Positions 1 through 10,765 are shown, counted from the first letter of the stretch. The stretch: 64,000 nucleotides of DNA from Simmondsia chinensis (GCA_018398585.1 JAGTTD010000008.1:26651208-26715207); one strand, 5' to 3'. Translations and numbers: made by a program. Notes: a model not told the origin generated them from the letters alone.

Positions 1-695
1 TTTTTGAGAAAACTAAGATATCATAAATGTAAACAATGATGAAATCCGTATATTGAGTAAAAATGTCATTCATGATATTTTGAAATTCTGATGGAGCGTT
101 TTTGAGTCCAAATGGCATTAAATTCCATTCATAGTGACCAAATGGAATTGTGAATGCTGTTTTGTAACGATCTTTTCCATCAATTTGAATTTGCCAAAAC
201 CCACTTTTCAAATCAAATTTTGAAAATATGTTTGAATCATGTAACCTGTTTAATAGATCTCTTTTGTTTGGAATTGGATATCTTATCCATTGAAGAACTT
301 TGTTTAGTGGTTTGTAATTGATAACCAATCGTGGGACTCCTCTTTCTAGTTCTGCCTGTTTGTTGACGTAAAATGCAGAACAGCTCCAAGGAGCTTTTGA
401 AGGTCTTATTAATTTTTTATCAAAAAGCATTTGAATTTTATTTTTACGGTGTTCTAACAATTCTTTGTTCATTTGAATAGGTCTGGCTTTTGTGGGGATA
501 TTTTTTTTTATTAAAATCCTTCTCATAAGGTAATTGAATTATATGTCTTTTTCTTTCCCAAAAAGCATTAGGAAGATCAGAGCATACTTCTTTAATTATT
601 TTATTGTTTAGTTGAATTATTTTTTCATTTGACTGGGCTGGTTGTTTTTCAATCCTTTGATATTCCATTTCTCCTTGAAGATATTGAATATGATT
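1..695 (-). pseudogene. EPRV-A reverse transcriptase, partial
   Basis: Minus-strand translation gives an RT fingers/palm domain that stays open from about 470 to the window edge. It has the RT-typical FDLKSGFWQI and MPFGLKNAPSEFQ blocks. The catalytic box near the left edge (about 10-30) reads YIYDIL rather than YxDD, so the first catalytic Asp is Tyr. The N-terminal part (444-668) is in another frame, and the shift maps to a nine-T run at 501-509. An in-frame TAA (696-698) separates it from the protease. In the virus this enzyme copies pregenomic RNA to DNA. Here it is inactive by frameshift, stop and active-site change. Confidence 0.9.
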
Positions 696-1128
696 TTACC
701 TGTTACTAATCAGGTTTATTTGTTTGAATATTGTTGATTGTATGAGATTTATATCTCTTTGTTGAATTGGATTTAGGAATTGAAATGTTATTTTTGTATC
801 CATAATATGAGTATGGATTCCTTCCTTTGTGACCGTAAAAGGGTATATTTGACTTATGAAAGGGGTTCCTAATATAATTTGTTGTTGAAGATCTTTGACT
901 AAAATGAATGGTGTTTTGAAGCATATTCCATTATTGCAAATATAGGAATTTGAAAGTTTGTATTTGATATTCATTTTATTTCCACTGGCTGTATGGAGAC
1001 TTTCTAATGTTTTCTCATAATATTTTGATGGAACAAGTCCTTCTTGGATACAATTGAGGTCTGCTCCTGAATCCAATAGGGCTTGAGTTTGAATTTTATA
1101 ATCATTTGAAATATGGAGAGTTATATAG
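696..1128 (-). pseudogene. EPRV-A aspartic protease
   Basis: The pepsin-like retroviral protease motif LLDSGADLNCIQ starts near 1076, followed by a glycine-rich flap region and the ILGTPFI block typical of caulimovirid proteases. The frame is the same as the upstream RT segment and ends at the TAA at 696-698. An in-frame TAG at about 1126-1128 replaces a Trp that is intact in the fragment copy near 16.1 kb. The family role is cleaving the viral polyprotein. The catalytic DSG is intact here, but the domain cannot be read as part of an unbroken polyprotein. Confidence 0.85.
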
Positions 1129-1546
1129 ACATACTATTTTTGATATTCTATTCTCTCGATTATTTGAAGATATTTGTCATTTGAGATTGGTTCATCTGGT
1201 ATTTGAAGATTAATATTTTCTATTTGAGTTTCTATTGGATCATTTGTTTGAGATTCTATGTATGATAGCCTTGATTCTAATTGTGAGTCTTTTGATTCTA
1301 AAAGGGATAATTTTGACTTCGTTTCTAAATCTTGATATTGTATTGTTATTAATTCTGTTTGTAAATGTTTAATTTGTCCTTTTAATTCATTGATTTCTCT
1401 TTGTAAATCTCCTGTTGAAATTTGTCTAAATATATTTGGTGTAGGATAGGCTTCAAATATTTGTTCTAAAGATTTAGGTTGTTTTGGTCGAATTATTTCT
1501 TACTCTTTGAATATAATTTCTTTTAGTTTGAGAAGATATTCTTTCC
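1129..1546 (-). pseudogene. EPRV-A coiled-coil linker between coat and protease
   Basis: The minus-strand frame encodes a charged Leu/Gln/Ser-rich stretch with heptad-like repeats (LETKSKLSLLESKDSQLESR) followed by an acidic Ile/Pro segment, immediately ahead of the protease. No catalytic motif is visible. Fragments of the same linker recur at 14345-14595, 16080-16345 and 18170-18460. This makes it a useful marker of A-type sequence within the mosaic. A role in coat or polyprotein oligomerisation is only inferred from its coiled-coil look. Confidence 0.65.
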
Positions 1547-4122
1547 TTATTTCTTAATCTTGAATTTTTTTTCTACCATATCTAAGAGATCTTCTTTAAT
1601 TGCTCTTGTTAATACATTAATTGATTTGATTTTGCAGGGACATAAGTTTTCACTTGAATCAGATGATGTTTCTTTATTGGTTGTATTTTCTTGAACTTCA
1701 AATATATAGTCTTCATCATTTGAGCTTGAATCAGAAAGAAATAAATTCATTAATTTGGTTTTTAAGTCTTCATCTTCTATTTGATTTATTTTTTCTTTCA
1801 TTTTGCATTCATTCTAATAATGACCAGGTTTTTTGCATTTGTAGCATATTGGAATTTTATTTGAAACTTTGTTTGTTTTTCTTTTTGAATATTTTTTCTA
1901 TTTTTGTAATATTGAGGTGGTGGTGGTTGTTCATATTTATTTCTTTGTTTTTTCCTAAAATATTTTAGGTCTTGTTGAAACTGTTTCTTTTTGTATCGTT
2001 TTGAAGGAGGTTTGAAATTATGAATACCATATTGGGCACAAAAAGAACATAGTTCTTTTTTTATTTGTGCTTTTTTGAGATTGTTACGAAGCTTTTGTTC
2101 TTGGCACAATCGTAATGCTTCTTTTTTAATAAAAGAAAATAATTGTCCATATGTTATATTATACCATAGAATTGTTTGAGTTCCACAAACATATTGAATT
2201 TTTGTCATTATTATTTCTGTAAATAATTTTGGAAGTCCAGTAACAAATCTTTATTTCCAAAATGGTTGATTTGTGTCTTCTCTTTTGAGTACATGGGTCG
2301 AAAACATATCGTTGTACCATCGAAAATCTTGTAAAGAGGGACATCTTAAATTTGTTAGGAATAGTTTTGTTGCTTCTTGTTCTTCAGTTATGCTACCAAG
2401 AAAGGCAACAGTTATTGACCAAATTAATATTTCTACTGCGTCTTCCACCACGTTTTCAACGTAAGGTGAATTAACGTCATCATGATCAACTCTTCTTTTT
2501 TCTATATGAATATGATCAAGTATCGCTTGTTTTTCATGAGGTCATAAAATTCTTGACAACCAAGATTAAAGTTGTCCTAAGAATCCAGAGACAAGCAACC
2601 TGGCAGATATATGATTTGTACGTGCAAGATTATTTGCCTCGTATGCTATTGATGCCATTGCCATTTGTTGTAGAGTATTTTTGATTTCATATTCAGATTT
2701 TTCATCTATATTCCATTCATAGATATCATTCCCATTGAATGATATAGAGGGAAGTTGATTTCTTTCTTCAAATTGTATATCCGGAGGGGTGGGTCTTGGA
2801 TAATAATTTTTTGTGGGTTGATTTCTCCAATTATTTCTTATTCTATTTATTGAAGCTTCAGGGTTTTCAATTGTATTGGTATTGAGTTGTTCTTCCATTT
2901 TTTGAATTTCTATTTCACTGAAGGATATTGATAAAGTTTCTTCACTTGAGACTTCATTTTCTCTTTTTGAAATAGTTTAAATTGTAGGGCTACTAGTTGT
3001 TAGATTATCCGTTAATTTGAGTTTTTGAGTGATTCTTTCAATAATATCATCGTCAGAATTTTGCGATTTTCTGAGTTTTATTTGTTCTTTATCTTTTTGA
3101 GTCAAATTGAAAGGTTAGAAAGAGGGTTGTTGAATTCCTTGAAAGAATGGGTTTGTCTGTGATTGTGGAGTTGGAAAGCTTTGTTGAAGAGAGTAGCTTT
3201 GAGGTATTGGTTGTGGGATTGTATAATTTGTATATGTAGGTTGAGGTATTAATTGGAATATTGGAGACTGTTCCAATTTTTGCTTATCTTTGCTATTTAC
3301 TATGTTGTTATGTATTAAATTTAATTGTTCCGAAATTGTCTTGAGATTTAAGGCTTGAAAATTGTTTTGTTCATAAATTTTATTTATGTCTTTGATTGTA
3401 GGTGCTGAATCGTCTTTTTCCTCTCTTCCCCCACGGAAAGGAGTAGCGACCACTTCCTGATTTTGAACATTAATTATTAAATTCTTTGTAGGAGGAGGAA
3501 TAGTTTGAATTATTTATCCATCTGTTGTTAACCATTTGGCTGTAGGGCTTGTGTTAGCATTTATGAATTTTTTTATAAAAGGGTTGGATATTTGATTTCT
3601 TGATGTGTATGATTCTAGCCATTTGAACAAGGGGATATTACATTTTAATTGATTTAATTCATTGTAATAAGTTTTCCTAATTTTGATTGTTGATTCCTTC
3701 ATAAAAGTTTGAAAGTACCAATGTTTTTTAACCTTATTTTGATCAGATTCAAATTCATTGCTTAAAAATTCTTTGTTTATTGTAAAATCTTTTGTTAAAA
3801 CATTTATTGAAGGAGGTCTCATTTGAGAAACAGTTAGAGAACTTGGATTTCAAAATGATTCGTTTTGAAAAACTGGTTCGGCTTGAGGGGAATTAAACCG
3901 TATTCCTCTAAACCTTGAAGTAGAAGTATTTTGAAAATCTTCTTCCTTATTAAATGGAAAGGATGAAGTTGATTGTCTTGAAGATTCTATTTGAGAAGAG
4001 TTTGAAATAATCGTTCGTTTTCCTAATTCGAACTTATTGGTAATCTTACCATCAGGTTCTTCAGTAATTTGTTGAACTTGTCCTCTTGAAATATTTCTTG
4101 GAGGTTGAGGGTTGTCTATCCT
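1547..4122 (-). pseudogene. EPRV-A coat protein region with CCHC zinc finger
   Basis: This continues the movement-protein frame after the TAG at 4123. From N to C it holds a Ser/Asn/Gln-rich disordered part (about 3500-4100), a Pro/Gln-rich part (3115-3453) and a conserved coat core. The core runs from the SISFNGNDIYEWN block (about 2700) through a REDTNQPFW block (about 2260) to CGTQT (about 2180). A basic Lys/Tyr-rich stretch leads to a CX2CX4HX4C finger (CYKCKKPGHY, about 1805-1845) with a TAG inside it. The acidic INVL-type segment (1547-1801) follows. Stops occur at several places (for example 3514 and 3115) and a frameshift lies near 1855. The family role is encapsidation, with the finger binding RNA. 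Confidence 0.8.
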
Positions 4123-4866
4123 CTAAATTTCTAGAATGGTTATCTCATTCCATTTGAGACATTTTGGAGTAAAGGTTGAAGCTTGTTCAGCTTGAACTTC
4201 GAGAACTAAAGTTTCTCCAGGAGAAGATTGTTTGAGACATTTTGGGTTAAGTTGGCTTCCTAAAAGTCTGAAATAAATTCTATAGATGAGAACAAAATTT
4301 TGTCTATTTTCTTGAACATTAACATTTGGTAAATAGATATCTAAAATTAATGTATTTAGTATTGTAGGGTCTCGAAGAGAGACGGAAAAGTTTGGATAAC
4401 AATTGAAATAAATTGGTCCATTGTGTAAATTAGTTTGAACAATAGCAAGTAAAGATTCTCCATATTGTAAATATGTTGAATCTCTAAGGCTTAACATGAC
4501 CGGTTGGTTATGTCCTAATCTTGCTAAAGGAACAACAGCAACTGGAACTAAACCATAGTGGATATAATAATAACCTTTTGCAATATATTTTTGAATGGAT
4601 AACTTTGAAAGTAGTTGAACTGTTTGAGCTTCTTGATCAATAATCATTGCTTGTTCATGTGTTTTACATGAAAAAGTCATTTTAAAATCAAAAGTACCAA
4701 TTTGATATATTGATTCTAAATCCTCATTTGGAATGCTACAGTTAACAAAATCTTTTGGGTTTGTAATTTCTTTTGAAACTTCTTTTGAATTAACAACATG
4801 TAAACTTGTACTGAGTTGTTTTGTAAATATTTTCCTAAAGGGTCCAGCAATTCTGAAACCTGACAT
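4123..4866 (-). pseudogene. EPRV-A movement protein, intact 247-codon segment
   Basis: An unbroken frame runs from ATG at 4864-4866, directly after the leader, to TAG at 4123-4125. The protein has the central beta-rich core of the 30K movement-protein superfamily, including an LSLRDSTYLQYGESLL block and an LGSQLNPKCL block near the C end. In relatives this domain opens the polyprotein. The stop now cuts it from the coat region, since the same frame remains recognisable downstream. The start codon is conserved in the copy at 11844 and lost in the copy at 5862. I treat it as a relic rather than an expressed gene. Confidence 0.85.
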
Positions 4867-5145
4867 GGTTACAGCCTTAGTTGTTTGGGTTCAACAGTTA
4901 CCCAACAGTCTTACTATTTAACACCGTTGAGAATAGTTTTACTATTTGACACTGTTGAGAACGGGAACACCAGCGACACAGTAACGGGAACACCTCACAC
5001 ACGGGCTTACCAACGCTATCCGGGCTTTCCAACGCTACACTACCGGCTTACCAATGCTCCTAATAAGTGCTTTAACAGCAAATTTGTTCCTAATAACTGC
5101 TTAATAGTATTTCCGTGAAATTACTATTGAAAACACCTTAAACTT

Positions 5146-5158
5146 GGCTTTGATACCA
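5146..5158 (-). other. EPRV-A primer binding site (initiator tRNA-Met)
   Basis: The minus strand reads TGGTATCAAAGCC, one base from the TGGTATCAGAGCC complement of plant initiator tRNA-Met used by caulimovirids. The G-to-A change suggests decay. Confidence 0.8.
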
Positions 5159-5242
5159 CAAAGGGGCAGGATCAAGGTGAAGATAGACACAATCGAAAAA
5201 TATGAACAAGAACAAGGACAGAAGAAGATGAGAAAGCGGGAA

Positions 5243-5248
5243 TTTATT
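5243..5248 (-). terminator. EPRV-A poly(A) signal
   Basis: AATAAA on the minus strand lies between the presumed RNA start and the primer site, at the same place as in the B leaders. Confidence 0.6.
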
Positions 5249-5369
5249 GATAGCAAGATTTGAACATAGTTTTAGTACAAAATAGAAATTAAAAATACAA
5301 GTATAAGATTGAAATACATATGAAACTTACAGAGATAGTAGCAGAAGTACAATACTGGAAAATAAATTT

Positions 5370-5405
5370 ACAAGGAAAATTTTTCTAGTGTTGTACCCCC
5401 GCTAA
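5370..5405. other. Head-to-head junction of EPRV-A and EPRV-B
   Basis: To the left the sequence reads on the minus strand as the start of the viral R region (AACACTAGAAAAATTTTCC). To the right it reads on the plus strand as the same region, beginning a few bases further in (AGTGTTGTACCCCCGCTA). The two units share the AGTGTT microhomology at the join. The promoter normally upstream of R is absent from both. The join is therefore almost exactly at the 5' end of the viral transcript on both sides. Confidence 0.75.
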
Positions 5406-5861
5406 TATCTCTGTAAGTTTTATATGTATTTCAATCTTATGCTTATATTTTTAATTTCTGTTTTGTACTAAAACTATGTTTAAATCTTGCTATCAATAAA
5501 TTCCCTCTTTCTCATCTTCTTCTGTCCTTGTTCTTGTTCTTGTTTATATTTTCCGATTGTGTCTATCTTCACCTTGATCCTGCCCCCTTTGTGGTATCAG
5601 AGCCAAGTTTAAGGTGTTTTCAACAGTAATTTCACGAAAATACTGTTAAGCACTTATTAGGAACAAATTTACTGTTAAAGCACTTATTAGGAGCGTTGGT
5701 AAGCCCGGATAGCGTTGGTAAGCCCGTATGTGAGGTGTTCCTGTTACTGTGTCGCTGGTGTTCCCGTTCTCAGCAGTGTCAAATAGTAAAACTGTTCTTA
5801 ACGGTGTTAAATAGTAAGACTGTTAGGTAACTGTTGAACCCAAACAACTAAGGCTGTAACC
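5385..5861 (+). other. EPRV-B1 leader
   Basis: The leader contains poly(A) signal AATAAA at 5495-5500, primer site TGGTATCAGAGCC at 5592-5604 and two GCGTTGGTAAGCC repeats near 5694-5725 (copy B2 has three). It ends at the movement-protein start site. Confidence 0.8.
5592..5604 (+). other. EPRV-B1 primer binding site
   Basis: TGGTATCAGAGCC is a perfect match to the initiator tRNA-Met primer site of plant pararetroviruses. Confidence 0.85.
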
Positions 5862-6600
5862 ATTTCAGGTTTCAGAATCGCTGAACCCTTTAGGAAAATA
5901 TTTACAAAACAACCTAGTACAAGTTTACGTGTTGTTAATTCAAAAGAGGTTTCAAAAGAAATTACAAACCCAAAAGATTTTGTTAACTGGAGCATTCCAA
6001 ATAAGGATTTATAATCAATTTATCAAATTGGTACTTTTGATTTCAAAATGGCTTTTTCATGTAAAACACATGAACAAGCAATAAATATTGATCAAGAAGA
6101 TCAAACAGTTCAACTACTTTCAAATTTATCCATTCAAAAATATATTGCAAAAGGTTATCATTATATCCACTATGGTTTAGTTCAAGTTGCTATTGTTCCT
6201 TTAGCAAGATCAAGACATAACCAACCGGTTATGTTAAGCCTTAGAGATTCAACGTATTTACAATATGGAGAATCTTTACTTGCTATTGTTCAAACTAATT
6301 TACACAATGGACCAATTTATTTCAATTGTTATCCAAACTTTTCAGTCTCTCTTCGAGACCCTACAATACTAAATACTTTAATTTTAGATATCCATTTACC
6401 AAATGTTAATATTCAAGACAACAGCAAAAATTTTGTTCTCATCTATAGAATTTATTTCGGACTTTTAGGAAGCCAACTTAACCCAAAATGTCTCAAACAA
6501 TCTCCTCCCGGAGAAACTTGAGTTCTTAAGGTTCAAGCTGAACATGCTTCAACCTTTACTCTAAAATGTCTCAAATGGAATGAGATAACTATTCCAGAAA
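5862..6600 (+). pseudogene. EPRV-B1 movement protein
   Basis: This is the same 30K-type domain as at 4123-4866 and is highly similar by eye. The start codon has become ATT (5862-5864). An in-frame TAA lies at 6012-6014 and a TGA at 6519-6521. An open segment runs from the internal ATG at 6048 to 6521. The segment downstream of the TGA continues in the same frame into the coat region. In this family the protein moves virus through plasmodesmata. Here it cannot be made in full. Confidence 0.85.
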
Positions 6601-7866
6601 TTTGGAGGATTGACAACCCCCAACCTCCAAGAAATATTGTAAGAAGACAAGTTCAACAAATTACTGAAGAACCTGATGGTAAAATTACCATTAAGTTCGA
6701 ATCAGAAAAACAAACGATTATTTCAAACTCTTCTCAAATAGAATCTTCAAGACAATCAACTTCATCCTTTCCATATAATAAGGAAGAAGATTTTCAAAAT
6801 ACTTCTACTTCAAGGTTTAGAGGAATACGGTTTAACTCCCCTCTTGCCGAACCAGTTTTTCAAAACGAATCATTTTCAAATCCAACCTCTCCAACTGCTT
6901 CTCAAATGAGTCCTCCTTCAATAAATGTTTTAATAAAAGATTTTACAATAAACAAAGAATTTTTAAGCAATGAATTTGAATCTGATCAAAATAAGGTTAA
7001 AAGACATTGGTACTTTCAAACTTTTACAAAGGAATCAACAATCAAAATTAGAGAAACTTATTACAAAGAATTGAATCAATTAAAATGTAATATTCCCTTC
7101 TTCAAATGGCTAGAATCATACACATCAAGAAATCAAATACCAAATCCTTTTATAAAAAATTTCATAATTGTAAATACAAGCCCTACAACCAAATGGTTAA
7201 CAACAGATGGACAAATAATTCAAACTATTCATTCTCCTGCAAAAAAATCTAATAATTAATGTTCAAAATCATGAAGTGGTCACTACTCCTTTCCGTGGGG
7301 GAAGAGAGGAAAAAGACGATTCACCACCTACAATCAAAGACATAAATAAAATCTGTGAACAAAATAATTTTCAAGCCTTAAATCTCAAAACAATTTTGGA
7401 ACAATTAAATTCATTACATAATAACATAATAAATAACAAAGATAAGCAAAAATTGGAACAATCTCCAACAGTCCAATCAATACCTCAACCAACATATACA
7501 AATTACACAATTCCACAGCCAATACCTCAAAGCTACCCTATTCAACAAAGCTTTCCAACTCCACAATCACAGACAAACCCATTCTTTCAATGAATTCAAC
7601 AACCGTCTTTCCAACCTTTCAATTTGGCTCAAAAAGATAAAGAACAAAAAAAACTCAGAAAATCGCAAAATTCTGACGATGATATTATTGAAAGTATCAC
7701 TCAAAAATTCAACTTAACGGATAATCCAACAACTAGTAGCCCTACAATTCAAACTATCTCAAAAGAAGAAAATGAAGTCTCAAGAGAAGAAACTCTATCA
7801 GTATCTCAACCAAAAGAAAAATCAAAATCACTATGTGCTCAAAATAATGGTTATAATTTCAAATGA
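6601..7866 (+). pseudogene. EPRV-B1 N-terminal coat region
   Basis: This matches the A-type region 2950-4120 closely. It has a Ser/Gln-rich start, a conserved INVLIKDFTINKEFL-like block (6906-7259), a frameshift between 7259 and 7276, a Pro/Gln-rich segment (7276-7593) and a Lys/Glu-rich segment (7624-7866). TGA stops lie near 7591 and 7864. The A and B sequences part at about 7805. The roughly 0.7-kb coat core of A is then missing, while a CAQ..NGYNFK stretch that resembles the A sequence just before its finger is kept. Confidence 0.75.
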
Positions 7867-7869
7867 CCT

Positions 7870-8835
7870 ATGGGAAAAACCAAAAAGAGAAAACATTCAA
7901 AGCAGAACCCAAATAGAATTCCAATTTGCCACAGGTGTAGAAAACCTGGTTATTTCATGAAAAATTGCAAAAGGAATCAACTAATGACTCCAAATGAAAA
8001 TCAACAATTCATAAACAAGTTAGTAAATTTATCTAGCCCAACCATAGAAACTGAAAACCCCAATTCTGAAGTTCAAAAGGATACAGAAATTCAAAACTTA
8101 CCTCATACTTTAACTCAAATACAAAATAAAGCCTTAACCCTTGATTCAACTACAAAAATAAATCACCATAAAATAATACAACTCAATAATCAAGAATCTA
8201 AAGAATTTGAATCAAGTTTAACCTTACCAAATTCAAAAATAATTCTCAAAACTTCTAGTATAAACTCAGAAGTAATTCTCAAAACATTTGATATTAATTA
8301 TGACAAACTTCAAAACCTTATTTCTAATCCAAAACAAATCATTATGTTTTGGTTTAAAGCAAAACTTCAAAGAATTTTATATTACAAAATTCTCTTCTCA
8401 AAACTCTATTACAAATTTACAAAGCCAAATGCAATTTCAAAACTAAAAACAGCTTTATCATCTTTTCAAAATTACTTTTTACAAAACCCTCCTTTCAGGG
8501 ATTATTTTCAAACAGATATTCTGATCTTTTATTTGCAGGAAATGAAGAAGGCAGATAAAGGTAAAAGGAAGATTCAATCCGCTGAAGATTATGCAATGAC
8601 CCTTATATCTCATCCTCAATCTTCTTCAATCAAAATTCCAACTCAAAACCTTCTTGAAATTCAAAATACAAATATTCCTTCAAATCCCTGCTCTGCAGCC
8701 GCAACAGGATCTTTAAATTTTCTCCCATTCAAACCTCTTGACCCTCCTCAATCCTTCAATCAAAAGGTCCAAAACACATTATTAAAACAAGCAAACCAAT
8801 ACATCTCAAACAGCAGAAAGAGCAACTGCTGGTAA
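7870..8835 (+). CDS. EPRV-B zinc-finger ORF (321 residues)
   Basis: The open frame starts at ATG 7870 after a stop. A basic N-terminus leads to a CCHC finger, CHRCRKPGYFMKNC (C-x2-C; the residue after PG is Tyr where His is expected). A Ser/Thr/Asn/Gln-rich stretch follows, then a Phe/Tyr/Lys-rich part with NPPFRDYFQTDILIFYLQEM. It is not the same as the A finger protein. The copy at 13484-14338 reads CHKCRKPDHFMKNC, which restores the His, so the B1 finger is probably damaged. A nucleic-acid-binding capsid-type role is inferred from the finger only. The downstream frame stays open after the TAA at 8833, suggesting the original protein was longer. Confidence 0.6.
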   Translation: MGKTKKRKHSKQNPNRIPICHRCRKPGYFMKNCKRNQLMTPNENQQFINKLVNLSSPTIETENPNSEVQKDTEIQNLPHTLTQIQNKALTLDSTTKINHHKIIQLNNQESKEFESSLTLPNSKIILKTSSINSEVILKTFDINYDKLQNLISNPKQIIMFWFKAKLQRILYYKILFSKLYYKFTKPNAISKLKTALSSFQNYFLQNPPFRDYFQTDILIFYLQEMKKADKGKRKIQSAEDYAMTLISHPQSSSIKIPTQNLLEIQNTNIPSNPCSAAATGSLNFLPFKPLDPPQSFNQKVQNTLLKQANQYISNSRKSNCW

Positions 8836-9330
8836 CAAGATAGAAAGAACCTCTGGCTCATGATGATATCAAAAATTTTGTCAAAACTTATTTTCCCAAA
8901 AAATTTTCATTGGTTTCCTGATGATATTCAGAAAACTCGTGAATTTTATGAACTCATTCTGATTGATACTGGATCTGTTCAGATTAAGCATCACAAGGGT
9001 GATAATGAACAAATCCAATTCTCAGATTGCAAAATTAAAAATATTTTACGCCTGAAAGATTTTGGTCAAAATCGTTACAGACCAAAAAGATTTTCAAAAC
9101 CTTACACTCCAAATAATTTTACCTATTTTGATTACAAAACAGCTTGGTTCAAAGCTTTTCTTTATCAACCTCTTGATCATACTTGGTTTTTCCAAATTAT
9201 AAAAAAATTTCAAACATTTCCAATATGGTTTTATGAATGGTGGCATTTCTTTGGAAGCACCATTGATATCTACCCTACTATAAATTTTTTTTTTTTTTTA
9301 TATTTACTCAAATTATTCTCAAAATGAACC
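8836..9330 (+). pseudogene. EPRV-B Trp/Phe-rich region, unknown function
   Basis: The frame continues directly from the finger ORF after its TAA, with a possible ATG at 8860. It encodes an aromatic-rich domain with FPKNFHWFPDDIQKTREFYE near the start and WFYEWWHFFGSTIDIYP near the end. It stops in a T-tract at about 9287-9300, where a slippage indel is likely. I recall similar aromatic-rich proteins as uncharacterised predictions in plant genomes, but I cannot assign a biochemical role. No polymerase, protease, RNase H or integrase motif is seen. The B-only location makes it a candidate component-specific protein. Confidence 0.5.
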
Positions 9331-10374
9331 ACTAGACTCTATTTTACATTTTCATTCAATTTTCCAAGTTCCTTGGATCCTCTGCTGGTCCTATGCACAT
9401 ATTCAATTTTTAAATCAAACCTATCCTCTTTCATTGGTTAGGGAATTTAGAATCAAATGGTGGGATAATTTTGTTTTCAAAGAAAATTATACCCCCAAAA
9501 CCTTTTTAAATTACCTAGGACAACATTTTCAAATGCCTGCTTTAGAATCTCAAAACATTTCAAATATTTCAACATTATTTTCTATCTAGCAATATCAGGT
9601 CCAAATGAAGTCTATGAGATCTCAAGTCATTATTCTTCTACTACCAAGGATATACCCCTTCTGCATAATCAAACCCCTGATATCACTTCCCTTCAAACTA
9701 AATTACAAAATCAAATTGCGAAATGTGTCAACCTTAAACATCAAATTCTTGTTCTACAAAACCAAATTGATTACCAAACAAAACCTCCAAATTGGAACAA
9801 TTTTTCATCAACCTATGAATTCACAAAACCAAGGATCTTTTTCTTCCCTAAAAAATTCCTCAATAATTTACCACAAGATGTTGCTACTCATATTGCTTTT
9901 GTTACTCAATGCAGTAATAATAAGCTCCTAATTAAAATACAACAACTTTTCCAAGATTTATCCAACAATGGAATAGATATTCCTGGCCTTACTTACCAAT
10001 GGTGCACCTACTACCATTTCCAAGCAAACTGCAAACAAACTCAAAATTGCCTTAATCCTCCTGACCTCAGGGGAGATTGCCCTTGTCATCTCACCTATTC
10101 AATTGTATGAGTTTGCTTTGATTTAGAGATTTATCATCCAATGACCCTTATCCATAAAGGCCAAGAAATTGCTCTAACCGCCCAAAAATTTTTGGATTAT
10201 GGATTCTTATGCCAATTGATTTTTACAAAACCTGATCAAGCTAATTAGTTCGGCAGAAAACTCAAATACGTAGTTCACAAAAATTTTCAAGATGGAGCCA
10301 CCTCTGTTGATGTTACGATTCAATCAAAAGCCGTAGAATTTTACGATATCTTCACTATCCCTTCTCAACAAAGA
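9331..10374 (+). pseudogene. EPRV-B degenerate middle-to-3' coding region
   Basis: Phe/Gln/Trp-rich coding character continues in shifting frames, for example an EFRIKWWDNFVFKENYTPK block near 9450 and an open stretch at 9605-9931. There are no recognisable catalytic motifs. It is probably part of the same long B protein, broken by indels. A related but differently joined piece sits at 16430-16760. Confidence 0.45.
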
Positions 10375-10704
10375 ATGCTTGTTTACGGATCGCCTATTAG
10401 GCATTCTCTTCTCCCTTCTGATAGCCCATGGCCATGTCCAAATAATTTCATAGCAGTACAAATTCAACATTGGAGAGCAAGAGAAGCTGCGGATATTACT
10501 ATTAGCCCTGATATTATAATGGGGAAAACCCACAATGGTCTTGGAAACTTTTTTGTCTCAGAAGATTTTACTCAAAAAATCATTTCTTACAACAAAAATT
10601 TTAACGTTCCCTTTCTTGTTGAGACTAAGCAAAACTTTTTATTTAAAAAATATGAAAACCTCAAAGATCAGGATCCCATAAATTGGTATATTAATCCCTT
10701 CTAA
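10375..10704 (+). pseudogene. EPRV-B 3' ORF segment (SPWPCPNNF type)
   Basis: The 109-codon open stretch contains LLPSDSPWPCPNNFIAVQIQ, HWRAREAADITISPDI and a Lys/Asn-rich C end terminating at TAA near 10704. The frame upstream (10255-10374) is also coding-like. A copy of 10255-10540 reappears at 15745-16020. Function is unknown. I saw no match to the RT, RNase H or transactivator motifs I know from this family. Confidence 0.45.
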
Positions 10705-10765
10705 TCCATCTTTACTACGGTTTCTTTATTAAAATTTTTTTCAAAAACAAAAATAAATATTCAAA

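Larger units (their letters stand above)
1..5390 (-). mobile_element. Endogenous pararetrovirus, A-type unit (5' part, runs off the left edge)
   Basis: On the minus strand, read from 5390 leftwards, the order is leader with primer site, 30K-type movement protein, long coat region with CCHC finger, coiled-coil linker, aspartic protease and reverse transcriptase. This single-polyprotein order is that of petuvirus/florendovirus-like Caulimoviridae. The unit is decayed. The movement-to-coat part keeps one frame, broken by in-frame stops. Frameshifts lie near 1855 and in the T-tract at 501-509. RNase H would lie beyond base 1. No LTR or integrase is present, so capture during DNA repair, as for other EPRVs, is the likely route of entry. 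Genus assignment is an inference. Confidence 0.9.
4867..5390 (-). other. EPRV-A leader (R region start to movement-protein ATG)
   Basis: This is the reverse complement of the leaders at 5385-5861 and 11300-11843. It contains the poly(A) signal, the primer site and three copies of a GCGTTGGTAAGCC-like repeat (about 5000-5060 on the plus strand). There is no long ORF. It is the untranslated 5' part of the pregenomic RNA. Confidence 0.8.

Noticed and set aside
4733..5118. Plus-strand frames across the A leader and movement-protein start
   Set aside because: These are antisense to a well-supported domain and have no recognisable motif.
5592..5604. Primer site taken as evidence for an LTR retrotransposon
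   Set aside because: No LTR, TG...CA ends or integrase surround it. Movement protein and leader/poly(A) layout identify a pararetrovirus.
10324..10533. Minus-strand 69-codon frame, repeated at 15810-16019
   Set aside because: Antisense shadow of the B 3' ORF. Its repetition only reflects duplication of that ORF.
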